DNA from: Anaerolineae bacterium
GTDB lineage: Bacteria > Chloroflexota > Anaerolineae > CG2-30-64-16
Direction of reading: 5' to 3'
NCBI GenBank assembly: GCA_025454635.1
Contig: JALOOB010000004.1
Span: forward strand, 1-34,761
DNA: 34,761 bases
Positions 28,411 to 34,761 of the stretch are shown here, piece after piece (positions within the stretch are counted from its first letter, which is position 1; every line of letters begins with the position of its first letter). The notes beneath the pieces are model-generated. The model had not been told where the DNA came from, ran no database searches, and was given only the letters and a program-made list of their open reading frames with translations. The position numbers and the translations under genes are program-made.

Positions 28411-29280
28411 CTAACTGGCAGAGTTCGCGAGATTCGCGGCGGCCTTCTCTTTGAGGCGCCGAACCACTTTCATTGGCACATAAACGCCGCCGAGGTCGGG
28501 TTCGTTGGGTCGGATGCCGTGAAAGTCCGTCCCACCGGTGGCGAGCAGCCCGTAGTGGCGGGCGGTGTTCAGCAGTTGTTCGATCGTGACCGCGTCGTAG
28601 CCCGTGTAATAGACTTCCATGCCGGCCAAACCTGCCTCGAGCATTCCGGGCAGCAGGCCGCCCTCGTCGAAACGCGCCTTGATTTTGCCCCACCGGTCGA
28701 AATGGACCGGATGGGCCAGCACGGGCAATCCCCCCGCGCGGCAGATCAGCGCGCACGCTTCGGCGGGCGTGAACTTCATCCGCTCGATGTAGGCGGGGCT
28801 TTCGCGGCCGATGTATCTGGTAAACGCTTCGGAGTAGGAGGAGATATGGCCTGCCTCCAACAGCGCCTGCGCCACGTGCGGACGACCCACTGACCCCTCT
28901 CCCGCGATCTCCAGGATGCGCTCGAAGCGGATGGGCGCGCCCATCTCGGTCAGCACTTCGGCCATTTTCTTCGCCCGGCCCACGCGGCCCTCGCGGATGC
29001 GGGCGAGCTGCTCGTTTAGCTCGGCGTGCCCCGGGTCGATAAAGTAGCCGAGAACGTGCACCTCGGCGCCCGGCACATCCGTGTTGATCTCGACGCCGGG
29101 GATGACCTCGACGCCGCACGTCGCGCCCGCGGCCTGCGCATCTGCGACTCCGGCGACGGTGTCGTGGTCGGTGACGGCAAGCACCTTCAGCCCCACGCGG
29201 CAAGCGCGCTGGACGAGTTGCGCCGGGGTGAACTGCCCGTCCGACGCGGTCGTGTGCGTGTGCAGGTCGACTTGATTCAA
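28411..29280 (-). CDS. PHP-domain phosphoesterase
   Basis: This 289-residue metal-dependent phosphoesterase has the PHP motifs H7-T-H9 with D14 (DLHTHTTASDG), TDHD at residues 37-40, HPVHFDRW and a final GGTDFHG. The length matches the stand-alone YciV/TrpH-like group, whose members remove 5' nucleotides from RNA or hydrolyse nucleoside bisphosphates. The start is TTG 29280, overlapping the aminopeptidase stop (TTGA), with AGGGAG seven bases upstream. Reading further upstream would run through the aminopeptidase gene in another frame. The TtcA-like gene follows after 5 bases. Confidence 0.9.
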   Translation of the reverse strand: MNQVDLHTHTTASDGQFTPAQLVQRACRVGLKVLAVTDHDTVAGVADAQAAGATCGVEVIPGVEINTDVPGAEVHVLGYFIDPGHAELNEQLARIREGRVGRAKKMAEVLTEMGAPIRFERILEIAGEGSVGRPHVAQALLEAGHISSYSEAFTRYIGRESPAYIERMKFTPAEACALICRAGGLPVLAHPVHFDRWGKIKARFDEGGLLPGMLEAGLAGMEVYYTGYDAVTIEQLLNTARHYGLLATGGTDFHGIRPNEPDLGGVYVPMKVVRRLKEKAAANLANSAS

Positions 29281-31316
29281 GCTGAAACTCCCTGGACGTC
29301 CAGGTTCGCCGCCCGCTCTTCCAGCCGGATCTGACCGATCTCCGCCAGCAACTCGAAATAGGCCAAGGTGTTCTCGTCCGCCGCGTGATCCAGTTCGAGG
29401 TCGGCCAACTCGCCGATCTCGGCCACGGAGCGCGTCCCGTCGGCCCAGTATTGCAGCACGGGCTCGTAGTTGTGCGCGGCCGGCCCGATCCGCTCGTAAA
29501 GCTCCCACAGCCGCGGCATCAACTCGGGACGCTCCGCGCGGAGGATCATCGCGGCGTCGATCGGTCCCGGCTCGCAGCGACAGGGGTAGAGCGCGCGGGC
29601 GCGCGCCAGCCACTCCTGTTCGACCGCGCCGGCGCGCTCCTCCTGCTCTGGCTCCCCCAGCGCCTGCGCGGCCCACCGCCGTTCGCTCGCCTCGATCTCG
29701 GCCACGCGGGCTTGCCATTCAGGCAGGCTCGCCGTCGCGCTCAAATCGATCCGCGCGAGGTCGGCCAGAGCGACGCGCATTCGCTCCGCGCGAAATGCGG
29801 CGAGCCGGAGATGCCGCTGCCATGCGCGGCTGCGCTGCTCCTCCGAGCGCGCGGCCTGCGCCGATTCGACGGCCGCGGCGGCCGCCCGGCCCGCCCAGGC
29901 CGCGAACCGCGTGATCATCCAGTGGCCGAGCCACTTCGCCTCGGCCGCGCCTGCGCCGGCGAGCCAATAGGCGTACACCGCGGCCAGCGCGCCGCTGCGC
30001 GCGAGGCTGTCCGGGCTGACCTTTTCCGGCGTATCTTCCGAGGTGTGGTAGAACTTGTCGGGCCAGTGGATGAGCATGGGCGAGGGAATGCCGACCGTGG
30101 GGTCGGAGAGGATATAGTGGTCGGAGCCGGCGCTGAACGTCGTCTCGGTGTGGCGCACCCCGTCGAGGAACGGTTCTCGCAGCCACGCCAGGAGGTGATC
30201 CGCGAACGAAGCGCCGGCCAGCGGCAGATCCACTAACTCCCACTGCCCGCCGGTCTGCGCCTGATCCGCGCCCACCATGTCGAGGTTCAGCCCCGCGAGC
30301 CAGCGCGAGTGGTCGAGCGCGCGCCCGTCCTCGCACGTGCCGCGCGCGTTGGCGATCTCGGCCAGGTACGCATAGGTTCCCGTCATTTCGGGCGGCCAAA
30401 TGAAGCGGATGCCGCGCCGAGGCGCGGGCAGCTTGCCGTCGGCCACGAGCCGCGCCAGTGTCACCGCGGCCTCGATCAGCGCGGCCGCGCCCGACGCGTT
30501 GTCGTGCGCGCCGGGCCGCGGATGGCACAGGTGGCTTACGAGCAGGATTTCTTCCCCGTCGGCCATTGCATCACCAGGCAGGAGCGCCTCGACGACCTCG
30601 ATTGCGCCCGCGTAGAACTCGCTGTCGACCGACGCGCGCACGCGCAGCGTCTCGCCCTTCGCGAGCCGCGATCGCAACTCACGCCCCACGCGCGGGCTCA
30701 CGACGAAGCCCCATGCATCCGGTTCCGCGCTCCCGCCCCACCAAAACGACGTGTATTGCAGGGCGTCGGGCAGGTCGAGGTCGGTGCGACCGCCGGCCTC
30801 CATGCCGTCGAACAGAACCCCTGCCGCGCCAAGCTGCCGGATGGCGGTGGCGGCGACGCGCGCGACTGGCTTGCTTGTGAGCACGACCTTTCCAGCCACA
30901 TCAAGGCCCGCGTAGTCCTCCGACGCAATGCCCCCCTTGCCGCCCGGCGCGACGATCTCGAACTCGCCCTCGACCGACACGCTACGCTGGATCAGGCTGA
31001 TGGGCACGGCGCTGAAGTCGCAGAGGAGCCGGGCGCCGCCGTTGTCCTGCGCGGGCAGCAGGTGGAGCGTGGCGGCATCGCAGCTCCATTCCTGAAAGCT
31101 CGGCGAGGACCAGAAGCGGGTGGCGCCGTCGGCCTGGTAGCCCAGCACGCGCACCTGCAGGCCGGCGTCGGCGAGCTGCCCGGCGACGTAGTTCGCAGCC
31201 GCGCGGTAGCCGGGGCTGGCCTGGATGCGGTGGTGGCTGCTGATCGCGGTGACGTGACGGTGCGCCATCTCCCCGCGATAGGCCGCGCGGATCAAGTCAG
31301 TGTAGATGTAGGGCAT
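29277..31316 (-). CDS. M28-like aminopeptidase with DUF4910-type architecture
   Basis: This 679-residue zinc peptidase is probably cytosolic because no signal peptide is seen. An N-terminal part of the catalytic domain precedes an inserted PA-like region (residues about 115-235, DYAGLDVAGKVVLTSKPVAR). The metal and catalytic residues follow: H265 and D272 in HPRPGAHDNASG, E310 in WPPEMTGTYAYL, D346 in LDMVGA, and H424 in KFYHTSEDTP. The last 200 residues are helical and charged. The pattern fits aminopeptidases annotated as DUF4910. It leads the operon that continues with PHP, TtcA-like, phosphatase and TPR genes. A -10 box lies about 38 bases upstream. Confidence 0.85.
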   Translation of the reverse strand: MPYIYTDLIRAAYRGEMAHRHVTAISSHHRIQASPGYRAAANYVAGQLADAGLQVRVLGYQADGATRFWSSPSFQEWSCDAATLHLLPAQDNGGARLLCDFSAVPISLIQRSVSVEGEFEIVAPGGKGGIASEDYAGLDVAGKVVLTSKPVARVAATAIRQLGAAGVLFDGMEAGGRTDLDLPDALQYTSFWWGGSAEPDAWGFVVSPRVGRELRSRLAKGETLRVRASVDSEFYAGAIEVVEALLPGDAMADGEEILLVSHLCHPRPGAHDNASGAAALIEAAVTLARLVADGKLPAPRRGIRFIWPPEMTGTYAYLAEIANARGTCEDGRALDHSRWLAGLNLDMVGADQAQTGGQWELVDLPLAGASFADHLLAWLREPFLDGVRHTETTFSAGSDHYILSDPTVGIPSPMLIHWPDKFYHTSEDTPEKVSPDSLARSGALAAVYAYWLAGAGAAEAKWLGHWMITRFAAWAGRAAAAAVESAQAARSEEQRSRAWQRHLRLAAFRAERMRVALADLARIDLSATASLPEWQARVAEIEASERRWAAQALGEPEQEERAGAVEQEWLARARALYPCRCEPGPIDAAMILRAERPELMPRLWELYERIGPAAHNYEPVLQYWADGTRSVAEIGELADLELDHAADENTLAYFELLAEIGQIRLEERAANLDVQGVSA

Positions 31317-31353
31317 TGTGACATCCCAGGGGTGCGAGTAATTGAGTCAGGGC

Positions 31354-31359
31354 ATTATA
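31354..31359 (-). promoter_or_regulatory. -10 box for the aminopeptidase operon
   Basis: A perfect TATAAT on the - strand lies 38 bases before the ATG at 31316. A weak TTCCGT lies 17 bp upstream as -35. Confidence 0.5.
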
Positions 31360-31484
31360 GCTTAAGGTCGGGGAGAACGGAATTCGACGCCGATGGCGCA
31401 GATAGGTAGAGTTCAGGACGATCCTCCCCGATCTGAGTCGCCTGTGCCGAATTCCATCCCTTACGCAAAACGACCAACTTATGC

Positions 31485-31490
31485 TATTAT
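31485..31490 (+). promoter_or_regulatory. -10 box placing transcription start at the RNase ATG
   Basis: TATTAT ends six bases before the ATG at 31497, with TTACGC about 18 bp upstream. Transcription would start at or next to the ATG, giving a leaderless mRNA. No Shine-Dalgarno sequence is present before this ATG. Confidence 0.45.
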
Positions 31491-31496
31491 CATTCC

Positions 31497-32002
31497 ATGT
31501 CCAACACACCCACCCGCACCCTGCGCAGCGTGGCGCTCGCGCTGCTCGCCGCGGTTTTCGTCTTCTCCTCGGTCGCGGCGTGTGTTGCCGCGCCGCAGCA
31601 GCCGCAGTCTGCGGCTGCGCCTGCCCTGGCCACGCGCAAGCCCGCTGCCACGCAGACGCCGCGCAAAAAGGCCACCGCCACGCCGAAACGCCGCGCGACG
31701 GCCACGCCCAAGGCCAGCGTCAAGGCGACGCGCACGCCCGACGACGGCCTGCCCACCATCGCCTACGACAGGTTGCCAAAAGAGGCGAAAGAGACGATCC
31801 GCCTCATTCGCAAGGGCGGACCGTTCCCGTATGACAAGGATGGCTCGACCTTCGGCAACCGGCGAACGGCTATTACAGGGAGTACACCGTGATCACGCCC
31901 GGCTCGCGCGACCGCGGCGCGCGGCGCATCGTGGGCGGGCGCGAGGGCGAGTTGTACTACACCGACGACCACTACGACAGTTTCAGGCGAGTCGTGGAAT
32001 GA
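31497..32002 (+). pseudogene. Lipoprotein ribonuclease of the RNase Sa/barnase type, frameshifted
   Basis: The open frame from ATG 31497 gives 131 residues. It has a lipobox VAAC (C29), a Thr/Lys/Pro linker and the N-terminal half of a guanyl-specific ribonuclease (LPKEAKETIRLIRKGGPFPY, DGSTFGNR). It then runs out of frame near 31860 and stops at 31892. The rest of the domain is intact in another frame from 31868: GYYREYTVITPGSRDRG, then YYTDDHYDSFRRVVE, ending at TGA 32002. The catalytic Glu (codon 31880), two Arg and His (codon 31970) are all after the break. Compared with RNase Sa, about 22 bases are missing between FGNR and GYY. The restored end overlaps the barstar ATG. Confidence 0.85.
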
Positions 32003-32487
32003 CGGGGAAGGCTATGACGCAAGACCTGGCGCGCGCGCTGGCGAAAGGGAAAGACTCCGAGCTCTACCGGCTGCCCGGCCGGACCTCCGCCGCAACCATC
32101 GAGCAGGTGGCCGAAGGGGCCGGTTGGCGCTTTCTGCATCTCGACCTTGGCAAGGTCGACAGCAAAGCCGAGTTTCTCCGCGCGGCGGGCAAGGCGCTGG
32201 ACTTCCCGGAGTGGGCCGGCCGCAACTGGGACGCGTTCGAGGAACTGGTCAGGGACCTCTCATGGCTCCCGCCGGCGGAGGGCTACGTGCTCCTGATCGA
32301 GCGGGCGAGCGGGCTGGCCGAGAGGCAGCCGGACACCTTGAGCATGGCGCTCGACATCATCGGGGACGCGCTGCGCGCGCGCAAGGGGGATCCGCCGCGC
32401 GTCGTGGCGCTCGTGCGCGGCGCGGGCGAGCTGGCCGCGAAGCTGCCCGCGGTCGAGATCGAGAAAGCCGCAACGAAGGGGAGCTAA
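31999..32487 (+). CDS. Barstar-like ribonuclease inhibitor
   Basis: This 162-residue cytosolic protein is of the barstar family, which binds and blocks barnase-type ribonucleases. The core motif FPEWAGRNWDAFEELVRDLSW (residues 69-89) corresponds to the inhibitory helix and loop, with D78 as the likely key acidic residue. Its ATG at 31999 overlaps the restored ribonuclease stop at 32002 (ATGA), showing that the two were once translationally coupled. ATG 32014 with GGAAGG close by is an alternative start. An N-terminal extension of about 40 residues precedes the barstar core. The gene is open from end to end, unlike its toxin partner. Confidence 0.9.
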   Translation: MTGKAMTQDLARALAKGKDSELYRLPGRTSAATIEQVAEGAGWRFLHLDLGKVDSKAEFLRAAGKALDFPEWAGRNWDAFEELVRDLSWLPPAEGYVLLIERASGLAERQPDTLSMALDIIGDALRARKGDPPRVVALVRGAGELAAKLPAVEIEKAATKGS

Positions 32488-32489
32488 CG

Positions 32490-34190
32490 ATGAAAACCCT
32501 GGTCGTCCTTGCGCTGCTGCTCGCCCTCGCTGCCGGCTGCTCGGCGCCGCCCGTTTTTCCGTCACCAACCGCACCCGCGCCAACGATCGAGCCTGCGCCG
32601 ACGCCGGCGGCGACTGCACTGCCTGAGGCCGAGCCAACTGCGCCGCCGACCGCGACGGCGCTCGCTTCGCCTTCTCCCGCGGCGGAGCCGACGCGCGCGG
32701 CCACATCAGCGCCCGCGGCCACTGTAACCGCTCAGCCGGTGACTGTGGCCACGGTGGCCCGCCCGACGGTCGCGCCGGTCGTGGTGGCGACGCCGGAGCA
32801 AGGTGGCCTCGGGAGCACAGAAGTGATCACCCCGACCGACGCGTCCGCCACCACCTACCGCGTCGCGGAGATCACCCTCGCCACGTATCCTTACGCGCCG
32901 TTCCTCTCGCCCACGACCGACCCGCAGGTGTCCGACTATCCCGCGCTCAGCCTTGACAGCGCGGCGTATGAGGCGAGCAACCCGCAGCCCGCGGCGAAGA
33001 CCTACCGCTTGCTCGTGCTGGAGAACCGCTATCTGCGCCTCGGCATTCTGCCCGATCTGGGGGGGCGCATCTACGAATGCGTGTTCAAGCCGACGGGCGC
33101 GAACGAGTTCTACGCGAACCCGGTCGTCAAGCCGACGCAGTGGGGTCCGGCCGCGCCGCCTAATGTCGCAGGCGCGAACTGGTGGCTGGGGACAGGCGGG
33201 CTGGAGTGGGGCTTCCCGGTGGAGGAACACGGTTACGAGTTCGGCACGGTGTGGGGCTTCGATCACGTCAGCCAGCCGGACGGCGGCGTGATGCTCACGC
33301 TGTTCACGAAGAACGGCCCGCAGGCGCCCTACGCTGTGATCGACATCATCCTGCCGCCCGACACGGCCTACTTCGTGATGCAGCCGCGCGTGGTCAACCC
33401 GCTGGGCGCGGCGTTCCGCTTCAAGTGGTGGGCGAACGCGATGCTCGCGCCCGGGCGGCCGAACACCGTCTCGCCGGACCTCCGCTTCGTCGTGCCGGGG
33501 AGCGAGCTGACGGTGCACAGCACGGGCGACCCGTCGCTGCCGCAGGCGGGGCAGGCGCTTCCCTGGCCGGTGGCGAACGGCCGTGACCTGTCGCGCCTGG
33601 GCAACTGGCAGAGCTATCTCGGCGCGTTCAGCCGGCCGGCCGCAAACGGCGGGTACGCGGCAGTGTATGACCCCAGCCTCGACGAAGGGATGGTGCGCGT
33701 CTATCCCCCGGAAGTGGCAAAGGGGCTGAAGATTTTCGCGCTGCGCGGAGCGGACGGCCTCGATCCCGCGCTGTGGACGGACGACGGTTCGACCTACGTG
33801 GAGTTGCACGGCGGCATCGAGCCGACCTTCGACGAGTGGAGCGAGCTGGCGCCGGGCACGGAGGTGACGTGGAGCGAGTTCTGGTACCCGGTGGCGGGCA
33901 TCGGCGGGCTGACCCATGCGAATGACCGGGCCGCGCTGGCGCTTGTTCCACACGAGGGTAAGCTGCGCGTGGGGCTGTTCCCGACCGTGGCGCTGAGCGG
34001 GCGCGTCACGATCACGGTGGAGGGCGGCTCGCCGGTGGCGCTGGACGCGCAGATGAGCCCCGACCAGCCCTTTCTCGCGGACCTGGTGCTGCCGGACGGC
34101 GTTCCGGCGGAGGGCGCGGCCGCGGTGACGGTGGTGGATGCGGGGGGCGCGATGGTCTACGAATGGAGCGGCCGCGTTCCTTTGCGATAA
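32490..34190 (+). CDS. DUF5107-like lipoprotein
   Basis: This 566-residue lipoprotein has lipobox LAAGC with C17 and a Pro/Thr/Ala linker to about residue 110. A large beta-rich domain follows with the DUF5107-like signature: RYLRLGILPDLGGRIYEC, TGGLEWGFPVEEHGYEF and WSEFWYPVAGIGGLTHAN. The first two resemble the galactose-mutarotase-like fold used by carbohydrate-active proteins, and ILPDLGGRIYE suggests sugar-ring binding. A C-terminal beta-sandwich of about 100 residues ends the protein. It begins 2 bases after the barstar stop, with AAGGGGAG as ribosome binding site, so it may share that transcript. The substrate is unknown. Confidence 0.8.
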   Translation: MKTLVVLALLLALAAGCSAPPVFPSPTAPAPTIEPAPTPAATALPEAEPTAPPTATALASPSPAAEPTRAATSAPAATVTAQPVTVATVARPTVAPVVVATPEQGGLGSTEVITPTDASATTYRVAEITLATYPYAPFLSPTTDPQVSDYPALSLDSAAYEASNPQPAAKTYRLLVLENRYLRLGILPDLGGRIYECVFKPTGANEFYANPVVKPTQWGPAAPPNVAGANWWLGTGGLEWGFPVEEHGYEFGTVWGFDHVSQPDGGVMLTLFTKNGPQAPYAVIDIILPPDTAYFVMQPRVVNPLGAAFRFKWWANAMLAPGRPNTVSPDLRFVVPGSELTVHSTGDPSLPQAGQALPWPVANGRDLSRLGNWQSYLGAFSRPAANGGYAAVYDPSLDEGMVRVYPPEVAKGLKIFALRGADGLDPALWTDDGSTYVELHGGIEPTFDEWSELAPGTEVTWSEFWYPVAGIGGLTHANDRAALALVPHEGKLRVGLFPTVALSGRVTITVEGGSPVALDAQMSPDQPFLADLVLPDGVPAEGAAAVTVVDAGGAMVYEWSGRVPLR

Positions 34191-34210
34191 GGGCGGCCTT
34201 CGGCTATACT
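34182..34210 (+). promoter_or_regulatory. Promoter of tRNA-Pro
   Basis: TTGCGA (34182-34187) and TATACT (34205-34210) are separated by 17 bp. The -10 box ends nine bases before the tRNA. The -35 box overlaps the last codons of the lipoprotein gene. Confidence 0.55.
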
Positions 34211-34219
34211 GCCGGTGTT

Positions 34220-34294
34220 CGGGGCGTAGCGCAGCCAGGTTAGCGCGCTTGATTTGGGTTCAAGAGGTCGGGAGTTCGAATCTCCCCGCCCCGA
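34220..34294 (+). tRNA. tRNA-Pro(TGG)
   Basis: This is a complete 75-base cloverleaf. The acceptor CGGGGCG/CGCCCCG pairs fully and the D-arm is GCGC/GCGC. The anticodon stem CTTGA/TCAAG encloses loop TTTGGGT, giving anticodon TGG. The T-arm GGGAG/CTCCC has the TTCGAAT loop. The discriminator is A and the 3' CCA is not encoded. Confidence 0.95.
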
Positions 34295-34312
34295 CAGAGC
34301 GCGGCGCGCAGA

Positions 34313-34341
34313 TTGACAAGGGAAGAGGGCGCAGGTAGACT
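34313..34341 (+). promoter_or_regulatory. Promoter of the interrupted tRNA-Gly
   Basis: A perfect TTGACA (34313-34318) and TAGACT (34336-34341) are separated by 17 bp. The tRNA begins ten bases later. This shows the broken tRNA derives from a normally expressed gene. Confidence 0.6.
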
Positions 34342-34350
34342 GCGCCATGT

Positions 34351-34397
34351 GCGGGTGTAGCTCAGGGGTAGAGCGTCTGCCTTCCAAGCAGAATGTC
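34351..34397 (+). pseudogene. tRNA-Gly(TCC), 3' part missing
   Basis: The first 47 bases are a standard tRNA-Gly: acceptor 5' strand GCGGGTG, D-arm GCTC/GAGC, anticodon stem CTGC/GCAG with loop CTTCCAA (anticodon TCC), and variable bases ATGTC. The sequence then switches abruptly to the end of a DinB-like gene on the other strand. The T-arm and the 3' acceptor strand are absent here and are not found elsewhere in the window. Confidence 0.85.
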
Positions 34398-34761
34398 AAT
34401 CCAAATCGCCGGGCGAGCGGCCGAGGCGCGTGAGCTCGGCGGCGACCTCGGCGCGGTGCTGTATGGCGTGGGTGAGCGGCTGCGCGAGCATCCACCAGCG
34501 GCGCAGTGCGCGGGGATTCCCGCGCGGGTCGGGCACGACGATTTCCTCCGCCAGCTCCTCCTCCGTGAAAGGCCTCAATGCGGCGAGTGCGGCGGCATTG
34601 ACGTTGCGGTGATACGCGGCGAGGTCGTCCACGCTCACGCACTCCTCCAGCTTGCGCCACGCCGTGGGATAGCGCCCCTCGGCCAGCACGTGCGCCCACA
34701 CCTCCAGCGCGCCGGTCGCGTGGAAGAGGATCTGGCGGATGCTCCCCCGCCCGTACTGCGT
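34396..34761 (-). CDS. DinB-like family protein, partial (5' end beyond window, C terminus cut at junction)
   Basis: The visible 121 codons read inward from the right edge as TQYGRGSIRQILFHATGALE and continue through WMLAQPLTHAIQHRAEVAA to LGRSPGDLD and a TGA stop. This is the typical end of DinB/DUF664-like four-helix metal-binding proteins: the HAIQHRAEV histidines are metal ligands, and SPGDLDF-type endings are usual. Normal members run several residues further. Here the stop codon is made by the first T from this gene and the last two bases of the tRNA-Gly fragment, exactly at the junction. The start lies outside the window. Function is probably a metal-dependent, thiol-linked transferase; this is uncertain. 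Confidence 0.8.
   Translation of the reverse strand, partial: TQYGRGSIRQILFHATGALEVWAHVLAEGRYPTAWRKLEECVSVDDLAAYHRNVNAAALAALRPFTEEELAEEIVVPDPRGNPRALRRWWMLAQPLTHAIQHRAEVAAELTRLGRSPGDLD

Noticed and set aside
28406-29203. Upstream extension of the TtcA-like frame
   Set aside because: This part is out of frame within the PHP gene and is Arg/Gly/Pro-rich without motifs. The PP-loop family starts near 28405.
34220-34397. Integrated prophage or genomic island at the tRNA genes
   Set aside because: No integrase, phage gene or duplicated tRNA 3' end is visible within the window. The broken tRNA alone does not establish an element.

Overview
The window is GC-rich DNA, estimated by eye at about 65% GC, with tightly packed genes. 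It most likely comes from a Chloroflexota bacterium of the Anaerolineae/Caldilineae type. The evidence is indirect: many lipoproteins with long Thr/Pro/Ala linkers after the lipobox cysteine, a hybrid histidine kinase ending in an AraC domain beside a sugar-type ABC transporter, PMT-type glycosyltransferases with soluble tails, and frequent TTG/GTG starts in overlapping genes. There is no rRNA marker, so the assignment is inference. Both ends are cut. The left edge probably truncates the kinase gene and the right edge truncates a DinB-like gene.

Region 1 (2-10639, + strand) is a signalling and uptake locus. It holds a hybrid kinase/AraC regulator, a MOSC protein, a uroporphyrinogen-decarboxylase-superfamily (URO-D) protein, a lone receiver, an RbsA-type ATPase and an RbsC-type permease. 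A remarkable binding protein follows, in which two 290-residue ligand domains are fused in tandem, and a second URO-D-type protein with an HSCG motif closes the locus. A 10-bp direct repeat at 22-bp spacing before the lone receiver could be the AraC-type target. The layout suggests import and possibly demethylation of an unknown small molecule.

Region 2 (10799-13810) carries a three-gene DUF421 membrane operon, a family 2 glycosyltransferase on the opposite strand, and a glycine-rich DUF937-like protein. Region 3 (13994-19000, - strand) has an OmpR-type regulator, histidine kinase and beta-propeller lipoprotein in one overlapping operon, a separate NarL-type regulator, and cysE. The cysE leader is notable. 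It has a good promoter, a 37-codon leader peptide with Cys-Phe-Cys, a candidate antiterminator and an intrinsic terminator, which together suggest cysteine-responsive attenuation.

Region 4 (19026-31316, - strand) contains a JAMM peptidase and a metallo-beta-lactamase-fold hydrolase. Upstream of them lie a PMT-like membrane glycosyltransferase, an anchored glycosidase-like protein and an SH3 lipoprotein. A tight five-gene operon follows: aminopeptidase, PHP phosphoesterase, TtcA-like thiolase, inositol monophosphatase and TPR protein. A perfect palindrome inside this operon encodes the TtcA-like C terminus and appears to hold the next gene's ribosome binding site.

Region 5 (31317-34761) has a lipoprotein RNase Sa/barnase-type ribonuclease broken by a frameshift, an intact barstar-like inhibitor, a DUF5107-like lipoprotein and tRNA-Pro(TGG). 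A tRNA-Gly(TCC) is then cut off after its variable loop, exactly where a DinB-like gene on the other strand loses its C terminus. That junction is either a genuine rearrangement or an assembly join. Motif and identity statements come from reading by eye; no database search or folding program was run.
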